This document shows positions 35,819 to 46,879 of a stretch of DNA of 64,000 nucleotides, piece after piece. Location of the stretch: contig NC_087390.1 in the NCBI RefSeq assembly GCF_963675165.1, positions 1,693,501-1,757,500 on the forward strand. Direction: 5' to 3'. The notes below the pieces were generated by a model. That model was not told the DNA's origin and did no database searches. It saw nothing but the letters and a program-made list of their open reading frames with translations. Numbering within the stretch: the stretch's first letter is position 1; the number at the start of each line of letters is the position of its first letter. The stretch comes from Halichondria panicea (lineage: Eukaryota > Porifera > Demospongiae > Suberitida > Halichondriidae). Position numbers and translations under genes: made by a program.

Positions 35819-36778
35819 TACTCCGAAGTACTTTGACCTTTAAAGTAATATCCTCGTTTTTAGGCCGCCGTTGAAATGGGAATGATTCAGTTCAGACCCT
35901 GCTGACATGACTATACTAGTGAGTAAGTGATGGGTGAGTGAGTATAGGTTCAGATTGACTGTGTTCCTCATCAGGCAGCAGCACTAGTATCATATCTGTG
36001 TGTCAACTCCGAATCCAATCCAGAGGGATGCAATGATCATTGGTTTGCAGTTATGACTACACGTACCTAGACGTATCAGTATAATTATAAACTATTTGTG
36101 TGCTATCGCAATTGCTGATGCTGCATGCACTTATAATGTGTCATTTGAATCATGTTCATATAAACTGGTGGCACTGCATGCATGGCTATAATGATTTTAT
36201 TATTTCATGTGAAACAGCTTTGCACAAAAGAAATTGAGCAGGCTTAAAAAATTGGGTGAATAAGTAAATAGCTGACAGACTTACTCCAATATTGGAGCAG
36301 CTGATATAGAGTGATTAGAGGCAAACAAAGCAAAACTCAGGAGCCTATAGATGACATTTAGAGCATGGGCAAACCAAAGGAAAGGAACATAACTTAAGTT
36401 TTCTAGAAGATCTGACGCTAAAAAGTCCATATACATGTACTGGTAAGGATCATGAGCACTAGCTCTATTGTATAGATACCAAAGTTCGTCATGGCACTCA
36501 ATTAATGAACATCCATTTCAAAATCAATCAGCCACCATTCTAATTCACACCAGAACTTGTAGCCACCATTCCATTCTTCATTTCACCAGCACTTGTAGAC
36601 TCTAGCCACTATTTCATACCAGCCACCATTAACTTGTAAGACTCCGCAGGAGGAGGAGGGGGAGTAGGAGTATGAAGCTAGAAGACAGAGCCAGCCAAGC
36701 CGCGTGTACACAGTTTTAAATTGTATGCGCATGCACAGAATTTATTTATTCTAGAGGTCAAAGTACTTTGGAGTATTG
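35819..36778. mobile_element. Possible element with AATACTCC..AAGTACTTTGACCT ends
   Basis: A 24-bp terminal inverted repeat (one mismatch) brackets 960 bp. No gene inside and no target duplication found, so the boundaries are tentative. A hairpin related to the TAGCCTCGAT family (TAGCCTCGATCCCAGGCCTT ... AAGGCCTGG) lies just right, at 36803-36920. Confidence 0.4.
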
Positions 36779-37194
36779 TCAGTCACTTTGCATAACTGGC
36801 CTAGCCTCGATCCCAGGCCTTACTTTTTCTTGCATGCTGTTGTCACTGTTCATCCATAAAGACATCGTGAGGCAGCAAAGAAAGAAATGGGCGTACAGTT
36901 AAGAAAAAGTAAGGCCTGGTTCGGGAAATCGCGTGATCCACAAGGATTTTTATGAACGTGGGCGATATGTAGCCCACAATCTTGACATAAGATATTCACC
37001 CACGCTTTTATAGACCGGCTAGAAATCTAACTTGCCAGGGAACCAGCGTGGCTAGGCTAGCTAGCCTGGAGCTCTGGAGGCAGCCTAGCTAGCTAGCTAG
37101 CTAGATAAAATAATCCTAGACAACATGCAGCCTATAGTTCAGCTACAAGGCAACAAGCACTTCTGTTATCAAGTCAGAAAGTAAGTTTTGTTCA

Positions 37195-38423
37195 TTAACT
37201 AAGGCTATAGATATATGGCCTGGCATATAATTTTTGTACTTGCATGACTGTGCTAGATATATAATATACTAGATCTAGTCGATGTTTAAGGTGGGTGAGG
37301 CTGTTGAACTCATTCACTAGGAATTGCTTCATGTATCTAACTGCTCTTTTCTTCAGCTCGTCTCCATCTTGTTCACTTGGCAAGAAATCGACTGTCGTGA
37401 GTGAGTCAAGAGAACGTTGCGGTGTAATATCACTCCATTCAAATGACCAATCTGGAACACGTTTTATTTGAACAGCTATGCGTGCTGTAATGTTGAGCAT
37501 ACTCGAGTGGCAATCTGTTGGAGGTATAGTTTGGATATTGAGAACTTAAGTACGTTACCTTCACGTTCGTGTCTGACTTTTTGGTGCATATTAACGTTGT
37601 CAAAAACCCATAGCCAGTGCCCTTCTCGTACTAGCTCAGTGTATCTGGCTTGATCAGTCAGTTGTTTTAGGTACTTCCATGTGGTTACATATGACACACA
37701 TATCCCAGCATGATTCATAATTAGAATATTTCTCATTAATTTTGTATAGGTACCTACCTGACTGTTTGTTGACCGAGCCACTAGCATGAAGCTGATCAAA
37801 AGTTGAAGTCCAAGAACCCGGCTTTCTTGTTCGGCTTTTCAGCAGGGCACACATGGCCATCACCACCATTGTGTCTGATGTTGGATCCACTTCTTCATCA
37901 TCTTCATTATCCCGCCTGCCAGTGTTACCGAGAATCCTCAGCAATCGCAGGAGATAGCAGCTCAAATTCTTCAAGGAGTTTAGCCATGGTAAAGTCATTG
38001 AAGTGGTCAACAGTATCAGGCCCATGATAAGCAACGTTTTTCGAAGTTGTCAAGGAATTTATTTGCCCGACAAGCTGTTCCTCTAGCCCATGAACTCGTT
38101 CTTCCAATGCTTTCACCTGTTGTCTTAGCTGACTATTCTCGTGTTGTAATGGCGAAGGATTTGGTAGATCTACTAGCTGGTTGTTCCCGAGGTTCAATAC
38201 CAAAAATGTGTGACTTGCGAGATTTTCCAGCTGGTCTTGATATTGAAAGAGGAAAAACAGACTTAATAACGTCTGACACCATTTTCGAGTTGAATTTTGT
38301 CTTTACAAAAGCTGAAGAGATGTCGTTATACAAATCCTCGAACTTTACACGTTTTGCTTGAGGTCCTTCGGATGGTGCGTCTGTGTAGCGTTTCCTAAGC
38401 CATTCTTCTTTAGATGAATCCAT
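37195..38423 (-). pseudogene. Frameshifted transposon-type gene (DUF6589-like)
   Basis: Starts with ATG at 38423 (MDSSKEEWLRKRY) and continues in three successive frames, so at least three frameshifts separate the pieces. A basic N-terminus is followed by a coiled coil (HENSQLRQQVKALEERVHGL), then GNTGRRDNEDDEEVDP, SFMLVARSTN, then ICVSYVTTWKYLKQLTD with WLWVFDNVNMHQKVRHERE. A 44-bp GT-AG intron (37515-37558) joins in phase to a C-terminal part starting CHSSMLNITARIAVQIKR. The HAGICVSY / DNVNM / STMLN-type landmarks recall DUF6589 proteins, common in transposons of fungi and invertebrates; that assignment is from memory. Not functional as it stands. Confidence 0.45.
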
Positions 38424-39399
38424 TTCATTGATTGTGTAATAAAATAGTTCATGTGTATCTCTATCCCTTTTTGTACTAACTATTTTTGGGTATAATTACT
38501 GACATCATCATTACACAATGTTCATGTATTATTATTAGTAACACAATTTTGCTTATTATAATGATGACTGACAACACATCTAGCTAGCGAGGTAGTATAT
38601 TATGGAATAAAAAAATTGAGCTAGATAAAACTGTTAGGGTAGCAGCTACCTAACTAGTACATGCACAGTTAACTGCTGCATTGTCTTTGTCTAATCCATA
38701 TTGATATTGTCCAGCATGTAACCTGCAAAGTACATAGAGTTAGATACGTGGGCAGTCCAACATCTCTAACTCTACATGCCCACGCTCATTTTCACCCTTC
38801 TACCACCCTTCTACCCTCACGCGACTTCCCGATACAGGCTCTCCTTTTTCCTAACTTTACGTCCATTTCTTTCTTTATTCCTCCAATTAATACCGTATTT
38901 TATCTCATTAAAGGTTATACAGTATTTTAACTTATTGAACGAATGTGACAAATAAAGAAAAAGGAGAGCCTGTGTAGAGGCTATAACTGGCCATGCCCTC
39001 CCAACTGCATGGCAGCCCATTCTGAACTCTGACCTCTATGTTTTACCATTGTATTTGCGCATGCGTACTAAACTCCACATGGATTATTGTCACTTCTGAC
39101 TCAAGTTCACTCCTAGATCCTGATCCTGACAACAGAATATTGATTTCAAGTTCACTTCTGACCCAAGTTCTCTTCTGACAGCAGAATCAGGTTTCTCCCA
39201 CATTTGGATTATTTCACTTTCACTTCTGACAGCAGAATACTGATTTCCTCAACTCTCATTTCTCAACTCTCATTTCTCAAATCCTGGTAAGCACTAACTT
39301 ACAAATATCATATAACAGTGCATGCAAAACTTTACTAACTTACAACTAACTTACAACAAATATCATATAACAGTCTTTACACAACTTTTCTTACAGGCT
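38424..39399. other. Spacer and probable Helitron 5' region
   Basis: Contains an inverted repeat ACAGGCTCTCCTTTTTC / GAAAAAGGAGAGCCTGT (38834-38973). A leader-like segment ends with a possible donor (AATCCTG|GTAAGC, about 39289) and acceptor (TTTCTTACAG, 39396). These would make a 5' untranslated exon for the gene at 39400. Confidence 0.4.
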
Positions 39400-40213
39400 A
39401 TGCCTTTGACGAAGGTTTGCTCCCACTGTTTGGCTGTAGGTCATGTAAGACGGTCCATTTGCACTGACTGTGGAAACCCATTCTTAGTGAAGCGATCAAA
39501 GGTGAGTAAAAAATTAGTTGTGAGAAGCTGAGACTTGTGAGCAGAGCGTATTGCGTAAAGCTAAGGATAGGGAACGTAAATATCTAGCTAGAGCTAGTGA
39601 AACTAAGGGTCAGGCTGTTGTGCGTAAATATTACAATACGTCTCGAGCTAGGGCTAATGACACGGAGCCTCAGACTGATGTACGTAGAACTAAGGACGCT
39701 GCACACACGTCTCAAGCTAGAGCTAAGGAGACAGAGCCTCAGACTCTTGTACGTAGAACTAAGAACACTGCATTAACGTCTCAAGCTAGAGCTAATGAGA
39801 CAGAGCCTCAGACTGCTGTACGTAGAACTAAGGACGCTGCATTAACGTCTCAAGCTAGAGATAATGAGACAGAGCCTCAGACTCTTGTACGTAGAACTAA
39901 GAACACTGCATTAACGTCTCAAGTTAGAGCTAACGAGACCGAGCTTCAAAGTATTGTACGTAGAGCTAAGGACGCTGCATTAACGTCTCAAGCTAGAGAT
40001 AATGAGACAGAGTCTCAGACTATTGTACGTAGAACTAAGAACACTGCATTAACGTCTCAAGTTAGAGCTAACGAGACCGAGCTTCAAAGTATTGTACGTA
40101 GAACTAAGGACGCTGCATTAACGTCTCAAGCAAGAGATAATGAGACAGAGCCTCAGACTATTTTACGTAGAACTAAGAACACTGCACACACGTCTATAGA
40201 TGCATGTAAATAA
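39400..40213 (+). CDS. Zinc-ribbon protein with 23-residue tandem repeats, Helitron-borne
   Basis: Two exons, 39400-39501 and 39545-40213, joined across a 43-bp phase-0 intron (AAG|GTGAGT, GAGCAG|AGC), encode 256 residues. Residues 8-24 carry two CxxC pairs (CSHC, CTDC), a small zinc ribbon. The rest is about nine copies of a 23-residue repeat of the type ARANETEPQTLVRRTKNTA, with an alternating 46-residue super-period, rich in Arg, Thr and Glu and probably helical. The repeat style recalls N-terminal tracts of Helitron and other transposon polyproteins (from memory). The gene lies directly upstream of a Helitron-type 3' end at 40354, so it is probably element-encoded. No helicase or Rep domain is present. 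Confidence 0.55.
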
Positions 40214-40330
40214 GTCTTTTCTTCTCAGTGACTTTATATAGATAAGCTAACTTTAATATAAAATTCATTATAGAAACTAATATAACACTAATACTTTTTG
40301 AGCGAAAGCATAACATGGCGAGAGGCATTA

Positions 40331-40354
40331 GCAAGCGCACGCTTGCAACACTCG
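40331..40354 (+). mobile_element. Helitron-like 3' terminus
   Basis: A perfect 7-bp-stem hairpin (GCAAGCG CA CGCTTGC, 40331-40346) is followed eight bases later by CTCG, and then host sequence starting TTGTTTTG. In transporter copy C the uninterrupted sequence on this strand reads TAATTGTTTTG, so the join falls exactly between A and T, the Helitron insertion rule. A related end at 23678 finishes in CTAG. Confidence 0.55.
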
Positions 40355-41546
40355 TTGTTTTGTAGTAGTTCCAGAATTAGAAACACAACATTGAGAGTTG
40401 TAATGAAGAGAGAAATTATCCCAATTCTTCTAAGAATGCTGGGAAGTTTGTTACGTATCACTGGGTATAGCACAAACTCATAAAAGACAGTCCAAACCAT
40501 ACCACACCACAAATGGTGATATGTGAATAAAGCCAGAAGCCTTGAAATATAAAACTTCCAATCAGGAGGATAAACACTAGCATAGTTTAGTGGATGGAAG
40601 AATGCAAGCGAGCACCCGAGAAGCCATAGAGTTAAGCAGAGGGACAACAAACGTAGGATGGTCTTCACATCTTCAACTTCTTCTGTAGTGAATGGTCCAC
40701 CGTATTTCGACTTTCCCAGGTCCATTCTTGAAGGTACGCCTTCCTCCCAGTTTGTGAGAGCACTGCGATTTAGGGGAGCTTTGTGCTTGGCAGCAAACTT
40801 GAGAACATGGTACATGGTTTTGAGGGACTGAGGTGACTTTGGTTCAATTATCAGCCATTTTTTAGCTAGGAGAAAGTCAAGAATAAGAACAACACTCATA
40901 TACACAAAGGTGGTAGCAAACTGTACAGTTGGACAACCCAGTATGATGAACGACTGATACACAAAACATCTGATATAATGGGCAAATCGACAACAAAAGG
41001 GATCCAAATACCAGCATAGATACAGAATGCAAACCAGGCAATAAAACTAGTGATATTGGAAGATGAAGCATCAGGCATCTGATCTAGGCCTAGTTGTAGT
41101 GAGGTAACAAAGCATGCTACTCCAGCTACTATAAAGAGACTCACACCAATGCAATACAAGACACTCACAGCATACATGTAATATTCAATGCCTAGAACTA
41201 GGGTGAAGGCACTAGAAAGCAAACAAAGGAAGAATAACAGCACAAAACTGTATTTCATCACTCTGTAGTTCCCCAGCTTAGCGTCGACTAGCCATCCTGA
41301 GAAAATAGCTCCCAACAAACCAAACACAACTGGGATAGCAAGTAGCCATTTTGAAATTACAAAATTTACATAAGATCATTGATGGATAACCTGAAACACT
41401 GAAGTACCGGCTATTGCTAACAGCATAACCCAGACCAGAACGAGAAAGGATCCCTTGGAATAGAACCACCTCACTCTGTACTTGAACTTGCAGCCATTCC
41501 TTGATACCAGAGGACTGCCTCCATTCGTAGAGTTAGTTTGTCTCAT
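40355..41546 (-). pseudogene. POT-like transporter pseudogene F (inverted, 3' truncated)
   Basis: Reads from an ATG at 41546 (MRQTNSTNGG) on the minus strand and matches copy C throughout, including its SDVLCISRSSY loop. Frame breaks occur near 41370 (span 1 to 2) and near 40900-40910 (span 6). The copy ends at the codons for LLQNN, at the Helitron end (40354), so spans 10-12 are missing. Together with upstream DNA to about 43062 it is an inverted duplicate of 17792-19626. Confidence 0.88.
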
Positions 41547-41602
41547 AACAGTCACACACATGTACGTAGGGACAGTGGCTAAACGCTGTAACTTGGTAAA
41601 TG

Positions 41603-42208
41603 TAGCCTCGATTCAAGGCCGATTAAAATACAGCCTGGTACCTATTGCAGGGGTGATAGTGCGCATGCGCTTCAAATTACCCAGAATATGGGTAATCGTA
41701 CTACGAACGTAAAACCTTAGTAAATTACACAGGAATAGCCCGTTTACTAAAAATATGTTCCGTAATACTTTATCTCTATGACTGAGTTCTGTAAAGCTGT
41801 GGCTTATACCGTCTATTGCGTTGGTCTAGAAGGCTTGAACACTAGTTGTAAGACAGAAGAGGCTCTCATCTACGTCTAGGATGGTCCTATAGCTGGGTTG
41901 TCTTCGCAAGTAGCAGTTTGAGGCACCATATACACTTCCCATAGCCTGTACAGATCCAAGGTAAGACATCCTGACCATACAACCGTCATAGAGGTAGATG
42001 AGAGCCTCTTCTGGCTTCAGACTAGTGTGAAAGCCTTCTGGAACAACACAATAGAGAGCTAAGCTGATGTACATGTACAAAGATAGAAAATAGATGAGAG
42101 AAAGAAAAAGGGGATTCCCCAGATTCTGGAGAATAAACTAACGCATGCGCACTATCACCCCTGCAATAGGTACCAGGCCGTATTTTAATCGGCCTGGAAT
42201 CGAGGCTA
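41603..42208. mobile_element. MULE-like MITE, TAGCCTCGATTCAAGGCC ends, copy 2
   Basis: 606 bp, inserted in the 5' flank of pseudogene F with an exact 9-bp target duplication TGGTAAATG (41594-41602, 42209-42217). The matching site upstream of copy C (18379-18401 region) is empty, proving the insertion. Internal sequence matches 30675-31250, including the minus-strand GFHTSLKPEEALIYLYDG stretch. Confidence 0.93.
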
Positions 42209-42217
42209 TGGTAAATG

Positions 42218-43110
42218 CAGCAATATCTAAATTCTATTGGAGTTCAATTCTGAGTGAAACTATTCTTATACATAATTATACATACATGCAGTGCCCACAT
42301 AGACACACCTGCACAATCTTGCTGTGTGTATGCGCATGCATGCATGGTTGGTATGATCTGTCAATATAGTGAAAGTTTAACTTTCTCCCAAAATTAATGG
42401 TTATGAACTGCTAAGAGTTTAGTTTCAGTATTTCTACAATTATAGTGGAAACAGTCATGCCTATATGTATAGACGTGAGTGAGTTTCGTCAGGAGCCCAT
42501 AAGAGAAGGAGCGGCTAACTTCAACGTACACTCGGGGATCACATCTCGTAATTGCCGGTGAAACCGCACTTCCTTGTTTGGAAGCGACTAAGTGCTTGCA
42601 AACCGCAGCCCTGTATTGCGTATAACACGTGTAGGGATTCAACCACTTAAGTGACTTTGCATTATATGGAAATGGGGTCATAACCACTTACGAAACGTGA
42701 TCCCCGTAGTCAGCCGCTCCTTCTCTTATGGGCTCCTGGTTTCGTACATGCCAAGTTCAAAAAAGTGTTCATTGACAAAACTGTTATCAAAATTATAATT
42801 ATACTGCAATAGCGAGTGGTACATCTGGTACAAAACATCCCCTTGTCAAACCATACCTTCCGATACCACATCCATATACCGTGAATATGTATTGACTAAT
42901 GCATATACATGTAAATGTACTAAAACAGTCAGTTACTTTGTATATAGTAGGTGTATTTGGCAAGTAATTTGACAATCATGCTGCATGATACTCTGATCAC
43001 ACATTACCAGGAAAATTCTTCACTAAGCTATACATATCTTAACCTGATTAGCCAAATATACCTTGCATGCACAGTATAGAGTATTGTGTCTTAGCAACTG
43101 AGTGTCTGTT
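42218..43110 (-). repeat. Inverted copy of the copy C 5' flank
   Basis: Reverse-complement of about 17792-18380, continuing the duplication that contains pseudogene F and interrupted by the element 42490-42738. It ends at about 43062, where the 5' remnant of pseudogene G begins. Confidence 0.85.
42490..42738. mobile_element. MITE with CAGGAGCCCATAAGAG ends
   Basis: 249 bp with perfect 26-bp inverted repeats (starting CAGGAGCCCATAAGAGAAGG) and a 7-bp flanking duplication GTTTCGT (42483-42489, 42739-42745). The paralogous site near 18119 lacks it. No coding potential. Confidence 0.9.
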
Positions 43111-44353
43111 ATGATACAAACTAACTCTATGAATGGAGGCAGCTCTCTGTATGGTATCATGCAAGGAATGGCTGCAAGTGCAAGTACAGAGTGAGGTGGT
43201 TCTATTCCAAGGGAGCCTTTCTTGTTCTGGTTTGAGTTATGCTGTTGAGTATATCTTATATATCAGTGTTTCATGTGCTCCATCAACGATTGGTGTCCAT
43301 TTTGTATTTCAAATGGCTACTTGCTATCCCACTTGTGTTTGGTTTATTGTTGCATGGGAGCTGTTTTCTCAGGATGCATGGCTAGCCGACGCTATTAATC
43401 TGGGGAACTATACAGAGTGATGAAATACAGTTTTGTACGGTTGTTCCTCCTTCGTTTGCTTTCTAGTGCCTTCACCCTAGTTCCTGACATTGCCCATTAC
43501 GTGTATATTGTGAGTGTCTTGTATTGCATATAGGCGGGAGTCTCTTTCTAATAGCTGTGGTAGCGTGCTTTGTTACCTCACTACAACTTGGCCTATAGAC
43601 CTCATGCTTCATCTTTTATGTATGAGGCCTATATGTATGAGTGTTGTACTTATTCTTGACTTCCTTCTAGCTAAAAAATGGCTAATACTTGAGCCAAGCT
43701 TACCTCAGTCCCTCAAAACCATCTACCGTGTTCTCAAGTTCGTTGCGAATATGAAACGTTGTTTTGAATTGTTACATGTCAAGGCTTCTGGTCTTTTTCA
43801 CATACAATTTTTTGTGGTGTGGTATGGTTTGGACTGTCTTGTATGAATTTGTGATCTATTCTGTGGCATGTATCCTTCTTCCCAGCATCCTTAGGAAAAT
43901 TGTAATTGTTTCTTTCTTCATAACGGCTCTCAGTATTGTGTTTGTAATTCTGGAACTATAGTACAGTACTGTCATAGTGATTTAGTGGCAGTCGATTTTG
44001 TCATTGACATTATACATTCAGGTTTCTCAGGGTTTGCTCGCAATGTTGCTTGCTACTAACATCCTAGAGTTAGTTTGTGCTCAAGCTCCATAACAACATG
44101 AGAGGATTGTTTGGAGGTTGGATGACATTTGTGACGATCTCTTCTTTTATTATCAGCGATTTTGCTCCGTCAAACAGCACATTAACAATATTTCTATATG
44201 GGGTTAGAGTAGGCACCAGCTCAGTCTGCTTGGATTCATCCTGTACTGCCTCCTGGCTCACTGGTACAAGAAGAGAGTTAAATACGAAGACTATACAATG
44301 CACACAGAGTGGTGGAGGAAGTCTATAATCGATACTTGTCAGCTCGGCATTGA
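43111..44353 (+). pseudogene. POT-like transporter pseudogene G (full length, heavily broken)
   Basis: Homology extends from the start codon region (ATGATACAAACTAAC) to the SARH-TGA end. Breaks include four-base insertions at about 43151, 43159, 43352 and 43376 (each a TATG or CATG/GCAT type), TA insertions at 43411, 43521 and 44294, a TGA in span 1, deletion of the span 5-6 and 7-8 regions, and an extra A in the PYNMRG segment (CCATAACAACATG). It is non-functional. Confidence 0.88.
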
Positions 44354-45078
44354 CTATAATTAGGTCCGTGCATCTTATATGTGACTATGTACGTAATATA
44401 GTGTGTGGTGTAGTATATATTTTTTGTGTATGAGATTACAAGTAGCTATACCTAAAGTCTATGTGTTGAGTAACGATGTTGTCATACCGGTAGTTAATGA
44501 AAAAGCGCTTCTATATCTTAACAGTCAAAGCCCTCTGCATTATAGTGGTAATTTTAACGGGGAAAAAAGCAAATCTCTAGCCTTTAGTAATATACATAAT
44601 TATTATTATTATGTCTTTTCCTCGGTATTGATTTTATGGCTGCGACGTAACATAATGTGAGGACTACTTATTGATTTACACAATTGATTTACCAGTGAAA
44701 GCACTATCCTTTAGAGCTACATAATAATAATGAATGTGTTATAGGTGTTTGCATGGTCCTCAAAGTTACCTCCCTCCACAGATGGAGAATATGACGGTAC
44801 CGTTGCTGAGTGAGGAAAGTGGTGAATGGCAGACCAGCCAAGATATTCAAACTACACAACCACACTTTGAGGTACAGTATATAGTATATACCGTGTTTAT
44901 TGATGCCTGTAATTGTGCGTAGTGTTTGGAATCTATTAGGGGAATACCGTGTATTTATTAGACACTAGTTTAATGTATTTACTAGCGATATAGTGTTCGT
45001 ATTATTATTACACCTTGCTATTATGCTATTATGTAATAATATGTATTAGGATTGGCAGAGCGTATGATAATGTACAAC
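44354..45078. other. Spacer with one orphan coding exon
   Basis: No full gene. An exon-like unit at 44782-44871 (listed separately) is the only coding signal; the remainder is AT-rich. Confidence 0.45.
44782..44871 (+). CDS. Possible orphan coding exon
   Basis: 30 codons between a strong acceptor (CCCTCCACAG) and a donor (TTTGAG|GTACAG), reading MENMTVPLLSEESGEW then a Gln/Thr-rich stretch. The acidic-dileucine type PLLSEE resembles an N-terminal sorting signal of a lysosomal or endosomal membrane protein. No partner exon was found nearby, so it may be a stranded first exon. Confidence 0.3.
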
Positions 45079-45306
45079 CAAGGGCGTATAAAAGAAGAGA
45101 GGGCATGCAACTCCACTATCAGTACACGTAGCTAGCAGAGTTCAAACGTGGGCGAAGGAATGTGTGCATTTGCATGAAGTGCTAAAATTTTTTAATTTTT
45201 AGCATTTCATGCACAGTCATGCACATTCATCCGCCCACGTTTGAACTCTGCTCATGATCATGATCATATGGGAGTTGCATGCCCTCTCTTCTTTTATACG
45301 CCCTTG
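45079..45306. mobile_element. Palindromic MITE, GGCGTATAAAAGAAGAGAGG family
   Basis: 228 bp, with inverted termini CAAGGGCGTATAAAAGAAG and its complement and a 7-bp flanking duplication GTACAAC (45072-45078, 45307-45313). The inner arms (GAGTTCAAACGTGGGCG and complement) also pair, so almost the whole element folds back. Relative at 17229-17394. Confidence 0.88.
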
Positions 45307-45354
45307 GTACAACTATGTCAAAATAAAATAATGTCAAATCATAGAATTATATTT

Positions 45355-45460
45355 TGTGTACAGTACAACCTCAATTATCCGGACATCTTGGTTCCAGAGG
45401 CAGGCCGGATAACTGAATAGATAACCACGCCTTGATCCACCCACTTTATTGATAAATAGC
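45355..45460. mobile_element. pogo/Tigger-like transposon end
   Basis: CAGTACAACCTCAATTATCC followed by GGACATCTTGGTTCC resembles the terminal repeats of pogo/Tigger elements, and GGCCGGATAACTGAATAGATAACC follows as an inner inverted partner. It lies just before truncated transporter copy H and may have caused the truncation. Confidence 0.35.
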
Positions 45461-45548
45461 AGTGCCACATGGATAAGCAGGCCTGTCTCCATAGTAACAG
45501 CTGCAACGCGCATGTACATTTATGGGACACGCCCATTATCTGAAGAAA

Positions 45549-46246
45549 CGAGATATGGTGGACCATTGCAAGTCAGTTGAAGATGTGAAGACTTTCTTAC
45601 GTTTGATATCCCTCTTTTTAACGCTATGGCTTCTTGGGTGCTCACTTGCACTCTTCCATCCACATAGTTATGTTACCGTCTATCCCCCGGATGTGAATTT
45701 TTATGTTTCGAAGCTTCTGGCCTTATTCACCTACAACTCAAAGTGGTGTGGTATGATTTGGACTGTCTTTTATGAGTGATACATAACAAGCTTCCTAGTA
45801 GTATTAGAAGAATTGGGATAATTTCTTTCTTCATCACGATTTTCAGCATCGCTTTTCTTATTCTAGAAGTAGTACATTATCACGGGGAGTTAGCAGTGTA
45901 CGAGTATGTTACAATTGTCTTAAATTCAATTTCTAAAGGTTTGCTCACAATGTTGCTTTTTAGCACAATGATGGAGTTAGTTTGTGCTCAAGCTCCATAC
46001 CACATGAGAGGATTGTTTGGAGGGTGTATGTTGTTAGTGTTGATGTCGTCTTTTATTGTCAAAGATTATTTTCCATCGAACATCACATTGACACTATATG
46101 GGATTAAAGCCGTCGTCAGTCTGCTTGGATTCATCCTGTACTGCCTCCTGGCTCGTTGGTACAAGAGGAGAGTTAGAGACGAGGAATACAATGTACAAAC
46201 TGTTGTAGAGGAGGTCTATGATCGATATTTGACAGCTCAGCATTGA
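45549..46246 (+). pseudogene. POT-like transporter pseudogene H (3' half)
   Basis: Begins within the central cytosolic loop (CGAGATATGGTGGACCATT) and continues to the normal end (LTAQH, stop 46246). Spans 7 and 8 are open (45522-45779), then a short deletion at TTTTATGAGTGATACATAAC removes FVLYPV and shifts the frame. The last 156 codons (spans 9-12) are open. Its sequence is more diverged than the other copies (VVHYHGELAVYEY, KDYFPSNITL). Confidence 0.85.
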
Positions 46247-46879
46247 CGTAATAATTATTTAGTATCAGTCTATATACGTATATAATTGTTTGTATGTTTT
46301 GTCGTTCATAAAAATTGCAATACGTTAGTTAATTATTGCCTCATAATGATTATTTCTAATCGTGGTCTTGTTTCTTAGACTCAGTGTTTCAGTATAGTTC
46401 GTTTATTATGATGCTTTTCAAATATACCCGCTATGTATACGGTGAATATCTGGTTGCAATAGCGAATAATTATGTGATAATAGAAATGGTATACATGCAT
46501 ATAAAGCTCCGTAAACAAACCATTATACCACATCCATACAGTGAATGTAGAGTACAAACATGGAAATGGAAAAATGAAGTTTGATGATTTTTGAGCATGT
46601 ATTAACAATTAATAGATGGAATGTACGAAAACTGAAACCTACTCACTTCTTAATAGCAACGACCAGTTATAGGGAAAGTGTTGACGTTTCATTAAATAAT
46701 GTTGCTGATTTTTCAATATGAACCACTCACGCAGCATTTAGATACCTGTACGCCCACTGCAATAATTAATAGTTTCACTCAGGAATGCAATACAATAGAA
46801 ACTGTTGCCAATAGACATTGCTCTCTGCTATGTACTGTTTAGAAACTGTATGATGAGTTCAGTCTAGTGTGTGTCTGTT
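46247..46879. other. Spacer with transporter 5' block
   Basis: The second half (about 46590-46879) is the conserved 5' flank leading to pseudogene I. No other gene. Confidence 0.5.
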
